From assembly GCF_013166515.1 (NCBI RefSeq), contig NZ_JABKKJ010000017.1, forward strand, positions 1 to 52,047: 52,047 nt of DNA, given 5' to 3'. This document shows, in pieces, positions 24,244-33,205 of the stretch. How positions within the stretch are numbered: the first letter of the stretch is position 1; the number at the start of each line of letters is the position of its first letter. The notes under the pieces are model-generated. The model was not told the origin of the DNA. It ran no database searches and saw only the letters and a program-made list of their open reading frames with translations. Source of the stretch: Xylanibacter caecicola (GTDB taxonomy: Bacteria > Bacteroidota > Bacteroidia > Bacteroidales > Bacteroidaceae). Made by a program: the position numbers and the translations under genes.

Positions 24244-25272
24244 TCAGTGCAAAATGAAGAAAACAAGCTCTCTCATAAGCTCTCCTACGGGTGTATTCGG
24301 GTTGTCCAAACCCTTACTTTTGGCATCAATCTCCCTTATTTTTGAAATAATCTGCATCACCTTCACCCCACTATAGTTTCTCATACCTGTCATGTAGTCT
24401 CTCGCCTGCCACGATGTGCGGAGGTCGAGCCATTTTGCCACGTCGTTTTCATTCATCCTGTTGGGGGCATAATAGGCTATCATCAAATTCTGGAAATAAG
24501 AAAAGAGCGTAGGAATAAGCACGAACACCCCACCCGACTTTGGATTCTTGTCAAAATATCTCACAATGAGATTTGCCTTCTTCACATCCTTCGCCGCCAC
24601 GGCACTGCGCAATTCGTAAGCATTAAAGTCCTTGCTCACACCTATACGTCCTTCTATTATCTCGGGCGTAACGCGCCTGTCGTTTTCCGGAAGCGATATT
24701 ATCAGCTTGTCGAGTTCGCCCGTCAGCCTGCTGAGGTCTGCCCCGATGTGCCCTGCTATGATAAACGCCGACTTGTTGTCTATCGTGGCATTTCCGTTTA
24801 CCTTGAGATAATGCTCGATGAAAACGGGCAGTTCCGATTCCTTTTTCTTTCTGCTCTCAAAAACAACTCCAACGGCAGCCGCCTTTCCAACAATTTTCTT
24901 CCTCCCGTCTATCGTTCCGTTTTTATGACACAACACAAGAACGGTGGTAGGCTGAGGATTGTCGAGATATTTCTCAAGACCGTCCCAGTTTTTTATGTTC
25001 TGAGCCTCTTTCACAACAACAACCTGCCTTTCCGCCATCATCGGATAGCGTTTTGCCATATCCGCCACACGGCTCGCCGTCACATCGGCACCAAACACAA
25101 CAGTCTGGTTGAAGTCTCTTTCTTCAGGAGCAAGGGCGTTTTCGGCAATAAAGTCGGAAATCTTATCGATATAATAAGACTCATCGCCCATAAGTACGTA
25201 TACGGGCGCATATTTGCCGGCACGCAGGTCGCGCATTATCGTGTCGAAAGTTGCTGTACTTTTATCTGCCAT
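24244..25272 (-). CDS. holA: DNA polymerase III subunit delta
   Basis: A 342-residue delta subunit: 'YAPVYVLMGDESYYIDKISDFI' is the N-terminal family motif, followed by 'ADVTASRVADMAKRYPMMAERQVVVVKEAQ', the 'GADLSRLTGELDKLIISL' collar-helix region and the C-terminal 'LMRELVFFIL'. HolA opens the sliding clamp within the clamp loader. ATG 25272 is chosen over one five codons earlier because family members usually begin shortly before this motif. It is divergent from the HsdR-N gene, a pairing I have often seen in Bacteroidota. Confidence 0.95.
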   Translation of the reverse strand: MADKSTATFDTIMRDLRAGKYAPVYVLMGDESYYIDKISDFIAENALAPEERDFNQTVVFGADVTASRVADMAKRYPMMAERQVVVVKEAQNIKNWDGLEKYLDNPQPTTVLVLCHKNGTIDGRKKIVGKAAAVGVVFESRKKKESELPVFIEHYLKVNGNATIDNKSAFIIAGHIGADLSRLTGELDKLIISLPENDRRVTPEIIEGRIGVSKDFNAYELRSAVAAKDVKKANLIVRYFDKNPKSGGVFVLIPTLFSYFQNLMIAYYAPNRMNENDVAKWLDLRTSWQARDYMTGMRNYSGVKVMQIISKIREIDAKSKGLDNPNTPVGELMRELVFFILH

Positions 25273-25349
25273 TTGTTTCAAGTGCATAAAATAAGGACAC
25301 AGATGTTTTGATAAACCGCCCTATCCTTCACTATTTCAACAATAATAAC

Positions 25350-25357
25350 TAACTTTG
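25350..25357 (+). promoter_or_regulatory. -7 box of the HsdR-N gene
   Basis: TAacTTTG, 42 nt before ATG 25400; it argues for that start rather than the upstream in-frame codon at 25355. Confidence 0.6.
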
Positions 25358-25399
25358 CGGCATACAAAACATCAGTCCGATTGCAAAATTAATAAAATG

Positions 25400-25846
25400 T
25401 ATCGATTAAACCTACCTCCATACGAAATAAAAATCAAAGAAAAAGGCGGCAGACATGCCGTTTTCGACGTGCTGAGGAGGAAATATGTAAACCTCACTCC
25501 CGAGGAATGGGTGCGCCAGCATTTCATCCACTACCTTACGGAACACAAGGGCTATCCCACATCATTGCTTGCCAACGAGGTGAAACTGCGCCTCGGACAG
25601 AAAAGCCTGCGGTGCGACAGCGTGCTGTACGACAACATGTTACAGCCGCGGATGATTATAGAGTATAAGGCTCCGACGATACAGATCACCCAGAAAACAT
25701 TCAACCAGATATTCGCATACAACATTCTCATGCACGTAGACTATCTCGTGGTGAGCAACGGCATGAGCCACTATTGCTGCCGCATGGACTATGAAGGCGG
25801 AAAGTATACCTTCTTGAATGACATCCCCGATTATAAACAACTTTAA
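25400..25846 (+). CDS. Type I restriction HsdR N-terminal-like nuclease-fold protein
   Basis: The 148-residue protein matches the HSDR_N_2 family (PF13588-like): 'CDSVLYDNMLQPRMIIEYKAPTI' carries the D...ExK residues of the PD-(D/E)xK nuclease fold, and 'QIFAYNILMHVDYLVVSNG' the following helix and strand. It stands alone without hsdM or hsdS, so a restriction role is unlikely; its partner and activity are unknown. The next small gene starts 13 nt downstream. Confidence 0.9.
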   Translation, partial: YRLNLPPYEIKIKEKGGRHAVFDVLRRKYVNLTPEEWVRQHFIHYLTEHKGYPTSLLANEVKLRLGQKSLRCDSVLYDNMLQPRMIIEYKAPTIQITQKTFNQIFAYNILMHVDYLVVSNGMSHYCCRMDYEGGKYTFLNDIPDYKQL

Positions 25847-25859
25847 AATAACAACAACT

Positions 25860-26045
25860 ATGAAGACTGCCATAATGCACAACATCATTACAGACGAAAG
25901 AAAGCGCGTACACCTCACAATGGATCATCCCGCCGTTCAGTGCGGAATAGCCGTATGGGTGGACGATGACGGGAAGGCGTATTTTCCGGAGGATGTACAG
26001 AATCCTTTCTACGAGCTGACAGACGTAAAGGAGAACGACGAATAA
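25860..26045 (+). CDS. Small hypothetical protein
   Basis: A 61-residue product starting at ATG 25860, 13 nt after the HsdR-N gene, so probably in the same transcript. It is rich in acidic residues and may form a small beta-rich domain ('GIAVWVDDDGKAYFPEDV'). No family recognised. Confidence 0.7.
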   Translation: MKTAIMHNIITDERKRVHLTMDHPAVQCGIAVWVDDDGKAYFPEDVQNPFYELTDVKENDE

Positions 26046-26170
26046 TCTCCGACGACATCACATCGATGAAAACCGTAAGTTTTACACACTATTTTGCTTA
26101 CATATTTATATATTACAAAGTATAATACAGATATTATACAAGAAAACAGATGCAAATATATTACAATATG

Positions 26171-26258
26171 AAAGGTGCCCTTTTAGCTTCTTAAAGGTGG
26201 CATTTAAGACAGCAAAAGGTGGCATTTGAGACGCTCAAATGCCACCTTTTTTAATTGA
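26171..26258. repeat. 22-bp-period array, locus 2
   Basis: Units start at 26171 (AAAGGTGCCC), 26193 (AAAGGTGGCATTT), 26215 (AAAGGTGGCATTT) and 26237 (AAATGCCACCTTTTTT, the inverse). The step is exactly 22 bp each time. The inverted last unit also makes a hairpin and T-run that could stop transcription from the left. Confidence 0.75.
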
Positions 26259-26264
26259 AAACAT

Positions 26265-27272
26265 CTACTCGTTCATTGCTCCACACTCCGGACATCGTCC
26301 GCGCGAACGCATGCGTGCGCCGCAATTGCCGCACAGGCATGTATAATAAGAGCCGCGGAAATACAGACGGAGGGCAAAGAACAGATATGCTGCGAGCAGG
26401 AGATATCCTGCAAAATAAAGCGTGGTGATGCTGAAAACGATGTAGTTTACGGCACACACTCCTGCAAGTCCGCACAGATAGAGCATGGCATCGCCAAAGG
26501 GCAGTTCCTTGAAAACCACGTCTACAGCGGCAATGGCAACAATGAGTATTGCCCATACAGCCATGATAAAGACCGAAATAATGATGGGAAGTCCGAAAGG
26601 ATTTAGCGTAGGATGAAAATAGAAATTCTGCCACATGTCGGGTGCGAACATCTGTATGCTTGAATATAGCGTTGCCGAGAAAGCCACCGTAAGGGCAAGC
26701 AGCATGGGATAGAACGACGGTATGTCGTTGAAATGCACTATCTTGGCATTGCGGCGGAAGATTGTACGCATCAGATAGGCAACGGAAATGATGCTTATCA
26801 CGATTAGGAAAATAAGAAGGTGGATGTCCGAAAATATCAATATGAACTGGGATATGGGATCGTCGGGCACCACTGCCGGCAGCAGCGACGAGTCGTGTAT
26901 CCACCCTATGGTCTCTTGGTCGCGCGCCACCTTAACCCACAGCGAGTCGATTGTGTCGGTGGGGATAACGCAGATATCCGCCACAACGAGATGATTGCCG
27001 CGGAAAACGGAGACCGAATCGGTGGTCATACCGTTGAGATACTCTTCCGGGCGCTGTCTGAGCAGAGACAGAGAGTCTGCGCGCACCACAAAATTATAGT
27101 TCAACGAGTAGTGCAATGCGGCGGGCAGCGATGCCGTGTCACTTACCTCTTCCATGACAGTCTGTTTCGGTCCGTCATTACGCATACGTTCCTGATAACA
27201 TCCGGAAAAGAACGTCAACGCCATTATCGCAAGCACCGCAAGCGGCACAAATCGTATGTTAATCTTCAGCAT
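26265..27272 (-). CDS. Lipoprotein-like membrane protein with SH3-like and zinc-ribbon ends
   Basis: The 335-residue protein begins with a probable lipobox ('LTFFSGC', Cys25). Residues 90-140 resemble a bacterial SH3-like strand pattern ('SLWVKVARDQETIGWIHDSSLL'). About five membrane helices follow (150-300), and the chain ends in a zinc ribbon 'CGNCGARMRSRGRCPECG'. Helices and a cytoplasmic zinc ribbon do not fit a simple lipoprotein, so the N-terminal Cys may instead be the end of a signal anchor. Its start overlaps the end of the U32 gene by 14 nt. Function unknown. Confidence 0.8.
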   Translation of the reverse strand: MLKINIRFVPLAVLAIMALTFFSGCYQERMRNDGPKQTVMEEVSDTASLPAALHYSLNYNFVVRADSLSLLRQRPEEYLNGMTTDSVSVFRGNHLVVADICVIPTDTIDSLWVKVARDQETIGWIHDSSLLPAVVPDDPISQFILIFSDIHLLIFLIVISIISVAYLMRTIFRRNAKIVHFNDIPSFYPMLLALTVAFSATLYSSIQMFAPDMWQNFYFHPTLNPFGLPIIISVFIMAVWAILIVAIAAVDVVFKELPFGDAMLYLCGLAGVCAVNYIVFSITTLYFAGYLLLAAYLFFALRLYFRGSYYTCLCGNCGARMRSRGRCPECGAMNE

Positions 27273-29121
27273 ATATATTCATCTGACATTTTGAGCAGTC
27301 GAACTGCAGGCGGAAGCGCCGCCCGTCGGCAGACTGCAGATACAGTGGTTCATGCCATGAGGGACGTCTGCCACCGTTTTTAACACAAAATCCGAGGGCG
27401 TGGCGCAGACAGTAGCGGCACTGCATTACAAGCGGATGCGGCACCGACGTTCCCTGTTCAAAGGCTGCGACATCGCTGTCAAGCCCCTCACGGCGGTAGA
27501 AGCGGCGTGCAGCACTGTTGGATATATTGTACAAATAAGGATATCCGGCAGGATAGAGGGGCATTGGTGCCTTGCCGCCTTTTACCACATCGGCACGGTG
27601 CAACGCCTCTTTTGCAATCACATCATCGAGTTTTTCGGTCATGGCACGGCGCATGTCGGCAAGCCGGCTCGAAGGTATGAAACATTCTGCCGCTGACGTA
27701 TCTATCTCTACTGAAGCGCATTCGTAAACGGTGTTTCCGAGTTTTGACAACTGCCGCACAATGTTGTCGCGCTGCGGCTTCTGCGCCTTCTGCACCTCAT
27801 CGTCGAACCTCACCGACACTCTATGCGCCCCGTCGACACATGCCGTCAGGACAAAAGCGTCGTCGTTGCGGCTCATCCTTATGTCTACGGGTATTTTCCT
27901 ACAGTTGCCGCTGCGTGCCAGTTGCCGCTCAAAGTCCATGTCGCTGTTGCGCCACAGCGGCATACCGGAACGTAACGACGCAGGCATTTTCTGCGGAAAG
28001 AGCCTGTTGTTCAGCACTTTGTTCACACGGAAGCCCTCAAGCCGGTGGTCGGCGTTGATAAAGCAAAGCCCGTCGCCGTTGGCAAAAGTCGCCGTTCCGG
28101 CAACGTTGAAAGAGCCTCCGCGTATCTCCTTGACCGTTCCCACAAACTCGCCGCGTGCCTTTGGGGTGTCGAACGATGATATGTCGTGACGCCTGCCGTC
28201 GAGAAAATAGTCGGTAAAGCCGCGGTTGAACGTCTTGTGAAGATTGGGAGTGAAGGCGCAACGGCTGCGCCCTATCGAAGAACGGCGGTATTTTCCGTTG
28301 CTTTTTGCAACAATCTCGTCAAGACGGGCACTGTATGCGGCAGTGACATTCTTGACATATTCGATGTTCTTGAGTCTTCCTTCTATCTTTAACGACACTG
28401 CCCCTGCATCGAGCAGGGTTTCGATGTCGTCGTATCTGTTCATGTCTTTCAGCGAAAGAAGGTGCCGCCCGCGCTCTATCACACGGTTGTCGGCATCGAG
28501 AAGGTCGAACTGCAAACGGCAGAACTGGGCGCACTCTCCCCTGTTGGCACTGCGCCCGAAACAATGCTGCGAGGCGTAGCACACGCCGGAATAGCTGACG
28601 CACAGTGCGCCGTGCACAAACACTTCAAGCTCGACATCGGGCACGGCACGGTGTATGGCGGCTATTTCGGCTGCCGAGAGTTCGCGTGCCAGCACCACAC
28701 GGTTAAACCCTAATCCGCGAAGCCATCTCACTTTTTCGGGCGTGCGGTTGTCTGTCTGCGTACTGGCATGCAGCGCCGGCAATGTCCCAAGCTCTGCCCT
28801 GCGTTCGCGAATAAGCTCCACTATTGCCATATCCTGAACCAGAATGGCATCGACTCCCGCCGCTGCAAGGTGTCTTATAAGGCGCAACGTCTCTTCCGTC
28901 TCATTGTCATACAAGATAGTATTCACCGTTACATACACCCGTGCGAGAAACTTATGCGCGTATGTGCAAAGTTTCCCGATGTCTTCGAGCGTGTTTCCTG
29001 CGGCGGCACGCGCGCCAAAGCGTTCTGCACCGATGTACACGGCATCTGCGCCATGGTCTATCGCGGCAATGCCGCATGCCAGGTTTCCGGCAGGTGCAAG
29101 CAGTTCTATAGTTCTACTCAA
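27259..29121 (-). CDS. U32 family peptidase-like protein (RlhA/TrhP type)
   Basis: The protein has 620 residues if translation starts at TTG 29121, which gives the expected opening 'RTIELLAPAGNLACG'. No ATG fits; the family motif begins right there, and the TTG overlaps the metA stop by 8 nt. The U32 cysteine cluster is clear ('CVSYSGVCYASQHC', 'SANRGECAQFCR'), with the long C-terminal extension of 600-residue members ending in a Cys-rich region. Characterised U32 members (RlhA, TrhP/TrhO relatives) hydroxylate rRNA or tRNA; peptidase activity is doubtful. An RNA-modifying role is inferred from family. Confidence 0.9.
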   Translation of the reverse strand: MSRTIELLAPAGNLACGIAAIDHGADAVYIGAERFGARAAAGNTLEDIGKLCTYAHKFLARVYVTVNTILYDNETEETLRLIRHLAAAGVDAILVQDMAIVELIRERRAELGTLPALHASTQTDNRTPEKVRWLRGLGFNRVVLARELSAAEIAAIHRAVPDVELEVFVHGALCVSYSGVCYASQHCFGRSANRGECAQFCRLQFDLLDADNRVIERGRHLLSLKDMNRYDDIETLLDAGAVSLKIEGRLKNIEYVKNVTAAYSARLDEIVAKSNGKYRRSSIGRSRCAFTPNLHKTFNRGFTDYFLDGRRHDISSFDTPKARGEFVGTVKEIRGGSFNVAGTATFANGDGLCFINADHRLEGFRVNKVLNNRLFPQKMPASLRSGMPLWRNSDMDFERQLARSGNCRKIPVDIRMSRNDDAFVLTACVDGAHRVSVRFDDEVQKAQKPQRDNIVRQLSKLGNTVYECASVEIDTSAAECFIPSSRLADMRRAMTEKLDDVIAKEALHRADVVKGGKAPMPLYPAGYPYLYNISNSAARRFYRREGLDSDVAAFEQGTSVPHPLVMQCRYCLRHALGFCVKNGGRRPSWHEPLYLQSADGRRFRLQFDCSKCQMNIYAED

Positions 29122-30031
29122 TTTTGTTAATGTCGTATGGGGTTTCTTGATATACGTAATAATTAATCCAGTTGCTGAACATAAGATTGGCATGTGCACG
29201 CCATGTCACAACCGGTTTATTGTCGGGATTGTCGCCTTCATAATAGTTTACGGGCATGTCCACATCCGGGCGTTTGCCTTTATCGCGCCTGTATTCGCGG
29301 TCGAGCGTGTCGGCAACATACTCCAGATGCCCCGTCACGAATATCTCTCTGCCACCGTTCGCCATTACCATGCTGACACCGCTTTCTTCCGATTCGGCAA
29401 TGAGAGACAGTCTTCCGTCTTTTATTATATCCTCACGCCGAACCTCGGTATGGCGGCTGTGGGGCATGTTGAAACTGTCGTCGAAACCACGGAAGATAGG
29501 GAGCAGCGGGTCGATGGGCTTTTGCACGAACACGCCGAACATTTTCTTTGCAAGCGGATACTTGGGTATGCCATAGTGAAAATACAGTCCTGCCTGTGCC
29601 GCCCAGCATATATACAGGGTGCTCGTTACGTGGGTTTTCGCCCACGAGAAGATGCCCGTCACCTCTTTCCAATACGTAACATCCTCATATTCATACGTTT
29701 CAACGGGTGCTCCGGTTATTATCATTCCGTCGAACTTCATGTCTTTCAGCTCCTCGAAGTCTTTATAGAACATCGCCATGTGCTCGGCAGGGGTATTCTT
29801 CGGCGTATGGCTTGCGAGCTTCATGAACGTAACATCGAGCTGCAACGGGGTGTTCGACAGCAGGCGCACAAGGTCGGTCTCCGTCGTGACCTTCAGCGGC
29901 ATGAGGTTCAGTATGACAATCCGCAACGGACGTATGTCCTGTGTGTGCGCTCTCGAATTGTCCATTACAAAGATATTCTCCTGCTTCAGAATATCTACAG
30001 CCGGCAGTTTATCGGGTATTCTTAAAGGCAT
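29114..30031 (-). CDS. metA: Homoserine O-acyltransferase (MetA), probably acetyl-CoA-specific
   Basis: A 305-residue MetA with catalytic Cys142 ('YICWAAQAG'), His in 'MPHSRHTEV' and Glu in 'GHLEY'. It activates homoserine for methionine synthesis. The residue that separates acetyl- from succinyl-CoA enzymes is Glu at position 111 ('TGAPVE'), matching acetyltransferase members such as B. cereus MetA rather than E. coli (Gly). First gene of metA-U32-zinc-ribbon. -7 box TAacTTTG on the minus strand at 30139-30146; no SAM or T-box riboswitch was seen in 30032-30138. Confidence 0.95.
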   Translation of the reverse strand: MPLRIPDKLPAVDILKQENIFVMDNSRAHTQDIRPLRIVILNLMPLKVTTETDLVRLLSNTPLQLDVTFMKLASHTPKNTPAEHMAMFYKDFEELKDMKFDGMIITGAPVETYEYEDVTYWKEVTGIFSWAKTHVTSTLYICWAAQAGLYFHYGIPKYPLAKKMFGVFVQKPIDPLLPIFRGFDDSFNMPHSRHTEVRREDIIKDGRLSLIAESEESGVSMVMANGGREIFVTGHLEYVADTLDREYRRDKGKRPDVDMPVNYYEGDNPDNKPVVTWRAHANLMFSNWINYYVYQETPYDINKIE

Positions 30032-30138
30032 TTACAATGATGCTTCTTTATTGTTACACTTGTCACCGGCATCCGTCTGTGCATAAATTTACACACACCG
30101 GCTCACCGGCATTTACGGAACATGCCGCAAACCGAGTG

Positions 30139-30297
30139 CAAAGTTACGGAAATATCCTTATATTTTCATTTCGTAATGAATAATTATTTGCATTAACCTT
30201 TTGTGAATAAAATTTTTAGCCGTTACAGACCATAAGCCTAAAGATTTCTAATTATCACACGAGAATAGGTATATAAGGGATACAAAAGCTATCTTTG
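30139..30297. promoter_or_regulatory. metA and tspO promoters
   Basis: CAAAGTTA at 30139-30146 (TAacTTTG, minus) for metA and TATCTTTG at 30290-30297 (plus) for tspO. The rest of 30032-30407 shows no other feature. Confidence 0.55.
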
Positions 30298-30407
30298 CAC
30301 AACGGTGTACGGGCATCACGGCAACATGAAAGGCTTCTGTCGCGCATTGCCGTATCATCCTCGTGACATCCCGGATGTTTTTAATAAGAATAAAAAAGTA
30401 ATGTGTT

Positions 30408-30875
30408 ATGAAAAAGTTTGTTTTTATCGTGCTCGGTATTACAATATGTTTTGTAACCGGATTATGTGCCGGAATATTCCAGTCGGCATCCATAGAAACT
30501 TGGTATCCTACACTCGTAAAGTCTACATTCACACCACCCAACCGGGTGTTTCCTATCGCATGGGGCATTATATATATATGTATGGGCACATCGATAGGAC
30601 TTGTATGGGGCAGTGATTACAATCACGGCAAGCGCCTTTTAACCCATCTGTTTGCCATGCAGTTGTTACTCAATATATTGTGGAGCATTTGTTTCTTCCT
30701 TTTCCGCTGCCCGCTGCTCGGTCTTATAACCATGGCGGTCATAGACATCACCGCGATATGGTATCTTGTGAAACTTTTCTATCACAACTGCACATCAGCA
30801 TTCTTGCTGATACCGTATATCGCATGGCTGACACTTGCGACATATCTCAACGCATATATCGTGAGTTTCAACTGA
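30408..30875 (+). CDS. tspO: TspO/MBR family tryptophan-rich sensory protein
   Basis: The 155-residue protein has five transmembrane helices and all TspO landmarks: 'FTPPNRVFPIAWGIIYICMG', 'MQLLLNILWS' and 'PYIAWLTLATYLNAYI'. TspO binds porphyrins and cholesterol-like ligands and is linked to stress responses; its exact role here is unknown. The leader from the -7 box at 30290 is about 105 nt. Downstream is the perfect 42-bp inverted repeat. Confidence 0.95.
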   Translation: MKKFVFIVLGITICFVTGLCAGIFQSASIETWYPTLVKSTFTPPNRVFPIAWGIIYICMGTSIGLVWGSDYNHGKRLLTHLFAMQLLLNILWSICFFLFRCPLLGLITMAVIDITAIWYLVKLFYHNCTSAFLLIPYIAWLTLATYLNAYIVSFN

Positions 30876-30904
30876 CACGGCGAAAGCACTGATAGTATGT
30901 CGAA

Positions 30905-31026
30905 AAGGAGATAGAGGGAAGATATGAGGAGATAAAGGAAGATAAAAGACGTATGCCTTGTCGCTTGGTATAAGACTATTGTCCTTTATCTTCCTTTATC
31001 TCCTCATATCTTCCCTCTATCTCCTT
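30905..31026. repeat. Polypurine/polypyrimidine hairpin repeat, copy 5, perfect 42-bp arms
   Basis: 30905-30946 is the exact reverse complement of 30985-31026 (42 of 42) around a 38-nt loop containing the AAAAGAC...GACTATTGTCC core. All purines but a few T residues lie on one strand of each arm. Located between convergent tspO and the M13 gene, 22 nt from the latter's stop. Confidence 0.85.
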
Positions 31027-31048
31027 CTTGATACACCCTTAGTGTATT

Positions 31049-33088
31049 TTACCAAAGTTGCAGGCGCTCGCTCTTCGGAATGAACAGCTTGTCGCCTTCT
31101 TTCACACCGAACGCTTCGTACCACATGTCGATATGAGGCAGTGCGCCGTTGACGCGCCAGCGTCCCAACGAGTGGGGATCGCTCTTCGTGCGGCTGCGTA
31201 TCTCCTTCTCCGTAATGTTTCCTGCCCACACTCCTGCGTATGCGATGAAAAAGCGCTGGTCGCCCGTAAGCCCGTCGACAACGGCAGGAACGGCGTCTTT
31301 CGTTGCGTTCTTATAAGCCTGGAACGCCACCTGAAGACCGCCGTGGTCTGCAAGGTTCTCGCCGAGAGTGAACTTGCCGTTGGCATTAAGGTCGGGAAGA
31401 ACCTTTATCGAAGAGAAGAAATCGGCATACTTATCCGCGCGTGCGGCAAAGTTCTTGCCGTCGCTCTCCGTCCACCAGTCGGTCATATTGCCGTTCTTGT
31501 CATAGTGACGTCCCTGGTCGTCAAATCCGTGCGTCATCTCATGACCTATCACAACACCGATGGCACCATAGTTGAAAGCGTCGTCCGCCTCGGGATTGAA
31601 GAACGGAACCTGAAGTATTCCGGCAGGGAAACATATCTCGTTTGTCGTCGGATTATAGTACGCATTCACAGTCTGCGGTGTCATGAACCACTCTTTGTTG
31701 TCCACGGGCTTGCCGGCACGGTAATCGTTATTCCAGTCGCTCCAGAACTTGCGGCAGTTCTGCACATTCTCATAATAAGACAGTTCGGGATTTATCTGTA
31801 GTCCCGACATATCCTTCCATGTGTCCGGATAACCTATCTTCACATAGAACGAGGACAGCTTGTCGAGTGCAGACTGCTTTGTAGTGTCGCTCATCCAGTC
31901 CTGCGCCTTGATGCGTTCTGCCAGCGCCACCTGCAGGTTCTTTACGAGCTTCTCCATGCGTTCTTTCGACGATGCGGGGAAATAACGCTCCACATACATC
32001 TTGCCGAGAGCCTCGCCCATCTGCCTTTCCACCTGCGATGTGGCGCGCTTCCAGCGCGGATAGTCTTCCTTGCGTCCGGACATTGTCTTGCCGAAGAAAT
32101 CGAAATCAGCCGCCTGAACCTCGTCACTGAGATATCCTGCCGCCGACAGAATGGCGTTCCACTCCATGTATGCACGAAGCTCATCTGCCGTAACTGTTGC
32201 AAGAAGCTTGTCCGCACCGGCAACAAAGTCGGGCTGACCGACAACGAGCTCGCGGAAACAATCGGTCTTCACGCCATCGGCATTCATTGTCTTTGTAAGG
32301 CGCACATTGGGATATTTGGTCTCGAACTCGCTGAGTGTCATCTTGTTATAGTTGGCTTCGACGTCTCTCAGTTCCGTACGCGACTTGGAAACCTTAGCCA
32401 GTGCCGTCTCTATCTTCATGATGTGCTGCATCTTCTTGTGCGCCGCATCATTGTCAAATCCGAATAGTCCGAACATGCGCACGATATGCTTCTTATAAGC
32501 ATCGCGTATGGCTGCTGTTGCCGAGTCGTTGTCAAGATAATACTCTTTCTGTCCCAACGACATGCCGCCCTGATATACGTTGAGGATGTTCATCTTGGCG
32601 TTTTTCTCATCGGCACCGAAGCTCAGTCCCAACGGCATGCCGTAACCAAACGTGGCATACTTAAGCTGAAGCTCGCGCAAAGCCTCTATTTTCTTTGCCT
32701 TTTCAATCTCGTTGATGAGCGGCATAAGCGGTTTCACGCCGTCTTTGTTACGGCGCACGGAGTCCATCGCCAGTCTATAGAAGTCGCTGAGTTTCTGCTC
32801 CGTCGTTCCTTTTGCATAGGTTTTGTCCAGCAGGTCGGTAAGAAGCATGTTTATACGCTTGTTGTTGTCCTGCCCGAGTTGGTCGAAACTGCCGAAACGC
32901 GAATAGGCGGCGGGCAGCGGATTGTTTTTCATCCAGCCTCCGCAGGCATACTGATAGAAATCGTCGGCAGCACGGACGCTGTTGTCGAGGTTTGTCAGGT
33001 CGATACCCGACTTTAGCGGTGTCTGCGCGCCGGCAACGACCGGAACGGAGGCAAGAAGCACCATAGGAATAATTTGTTTTACGTTCAT
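31049..33088 (-). CDS. M13 family zinc metallopeptidase (PepO/neprilysin-like)
   Basis: A 679-residue exported enzyme with signal peptide (1-21, AGA-QT). The M13 N-terminal domain is followed by 'VNAYYNP' for substrate binding, the zinc motif HEMTH in 'VIGHEMTHGFDDQGR', the third ligand in 'GENLADHGG', and 'RFFIAYAGVW'. Such enzymes cut peptides of about 5-40 residues in the periplasm or outer surface. The usual C-terminal CxxW is replaced by LQLW, so the usual terminal cysteine is missing. Stands alone; possibly peptide scavenging. Confidence 0.95.
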   Translation of the reverse strand: MNVKQIIPMVLLASVPVVAGAQTPLKSGIDLTNLDNSVRAADDFYQYACGGWMKNNPLPAAYSRFGSFDQLGQDNNKRINMLLTDLLDKTYAKGTTEQKLSDFYRLAMDSVRRNKDGVKPLMPLINEIEKAKKIEALRELQLKYATFGYGMPLGLSFGADEKNAKMNILNVYQGGMSLGQKEYYLDNDSATAAIRDAYKKHIVRMFGLFGFDNDAAHKKMQHIMKIETALAKVSKSRTELRDVEANYNKMTLSEFETKYPNVRLTKTMNADGVKTDCFRELVVGQPDFVAGADKLLATVTADELRAYMEWNAILSAAGYLSDEVQAADFDFFGKTMSGRKEDYPRWKRATSQVERQMGEALGKMYVERYFPASSKERMEKLVKNLQVALAERIKAQDWMSDTTKQSALDKLSSFYVKIGYPDTWKDMSGLQINPELSYYENVQNCRKFWSDWNNDYRAGKPVDNKEWFMTPQTVNAYYNPTTNEICFPAGILQVPFFNPEADDAFNYGAIGVVIGHEMTHGFDDQGRHYDKNGNMTDWWTESDGKNFAARADKYADFFSSIKVLPDLNANGKFTLGENLADHGGLQVAFQAYKNATKDAVPAVVDGLTGDQRFFIAYAGVWAGNITEKEIRSRTKSDPHSLGRWRVNGALPHIDMWYEAFGVKEGDKLFIPKSERLQLW

Positions 33089-33166
33089 GTTATATAATTG
33101 ATAGTTTAATGTGGCAACTTGAAATCGGCATTCCGCCTATTACCGTTTACTTTTGACGATATGCTA

Positions 33167-33202
33167 TATATAATATAGGTACGCGCGTACATATATATTA
33201 TA
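33167..33202. terminator. Palindrome after the ABC-F gene
   Basis: A perfect 12-bp palindrome GTACGCGCGTAC (33179-33190) is flanked by near-symmetric TATATA arms (nine more pairs). It lies just after the ABC-F stop and before the M13 gene. Confidence 0.4.
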
Positions 33203-33205
33203 GTG

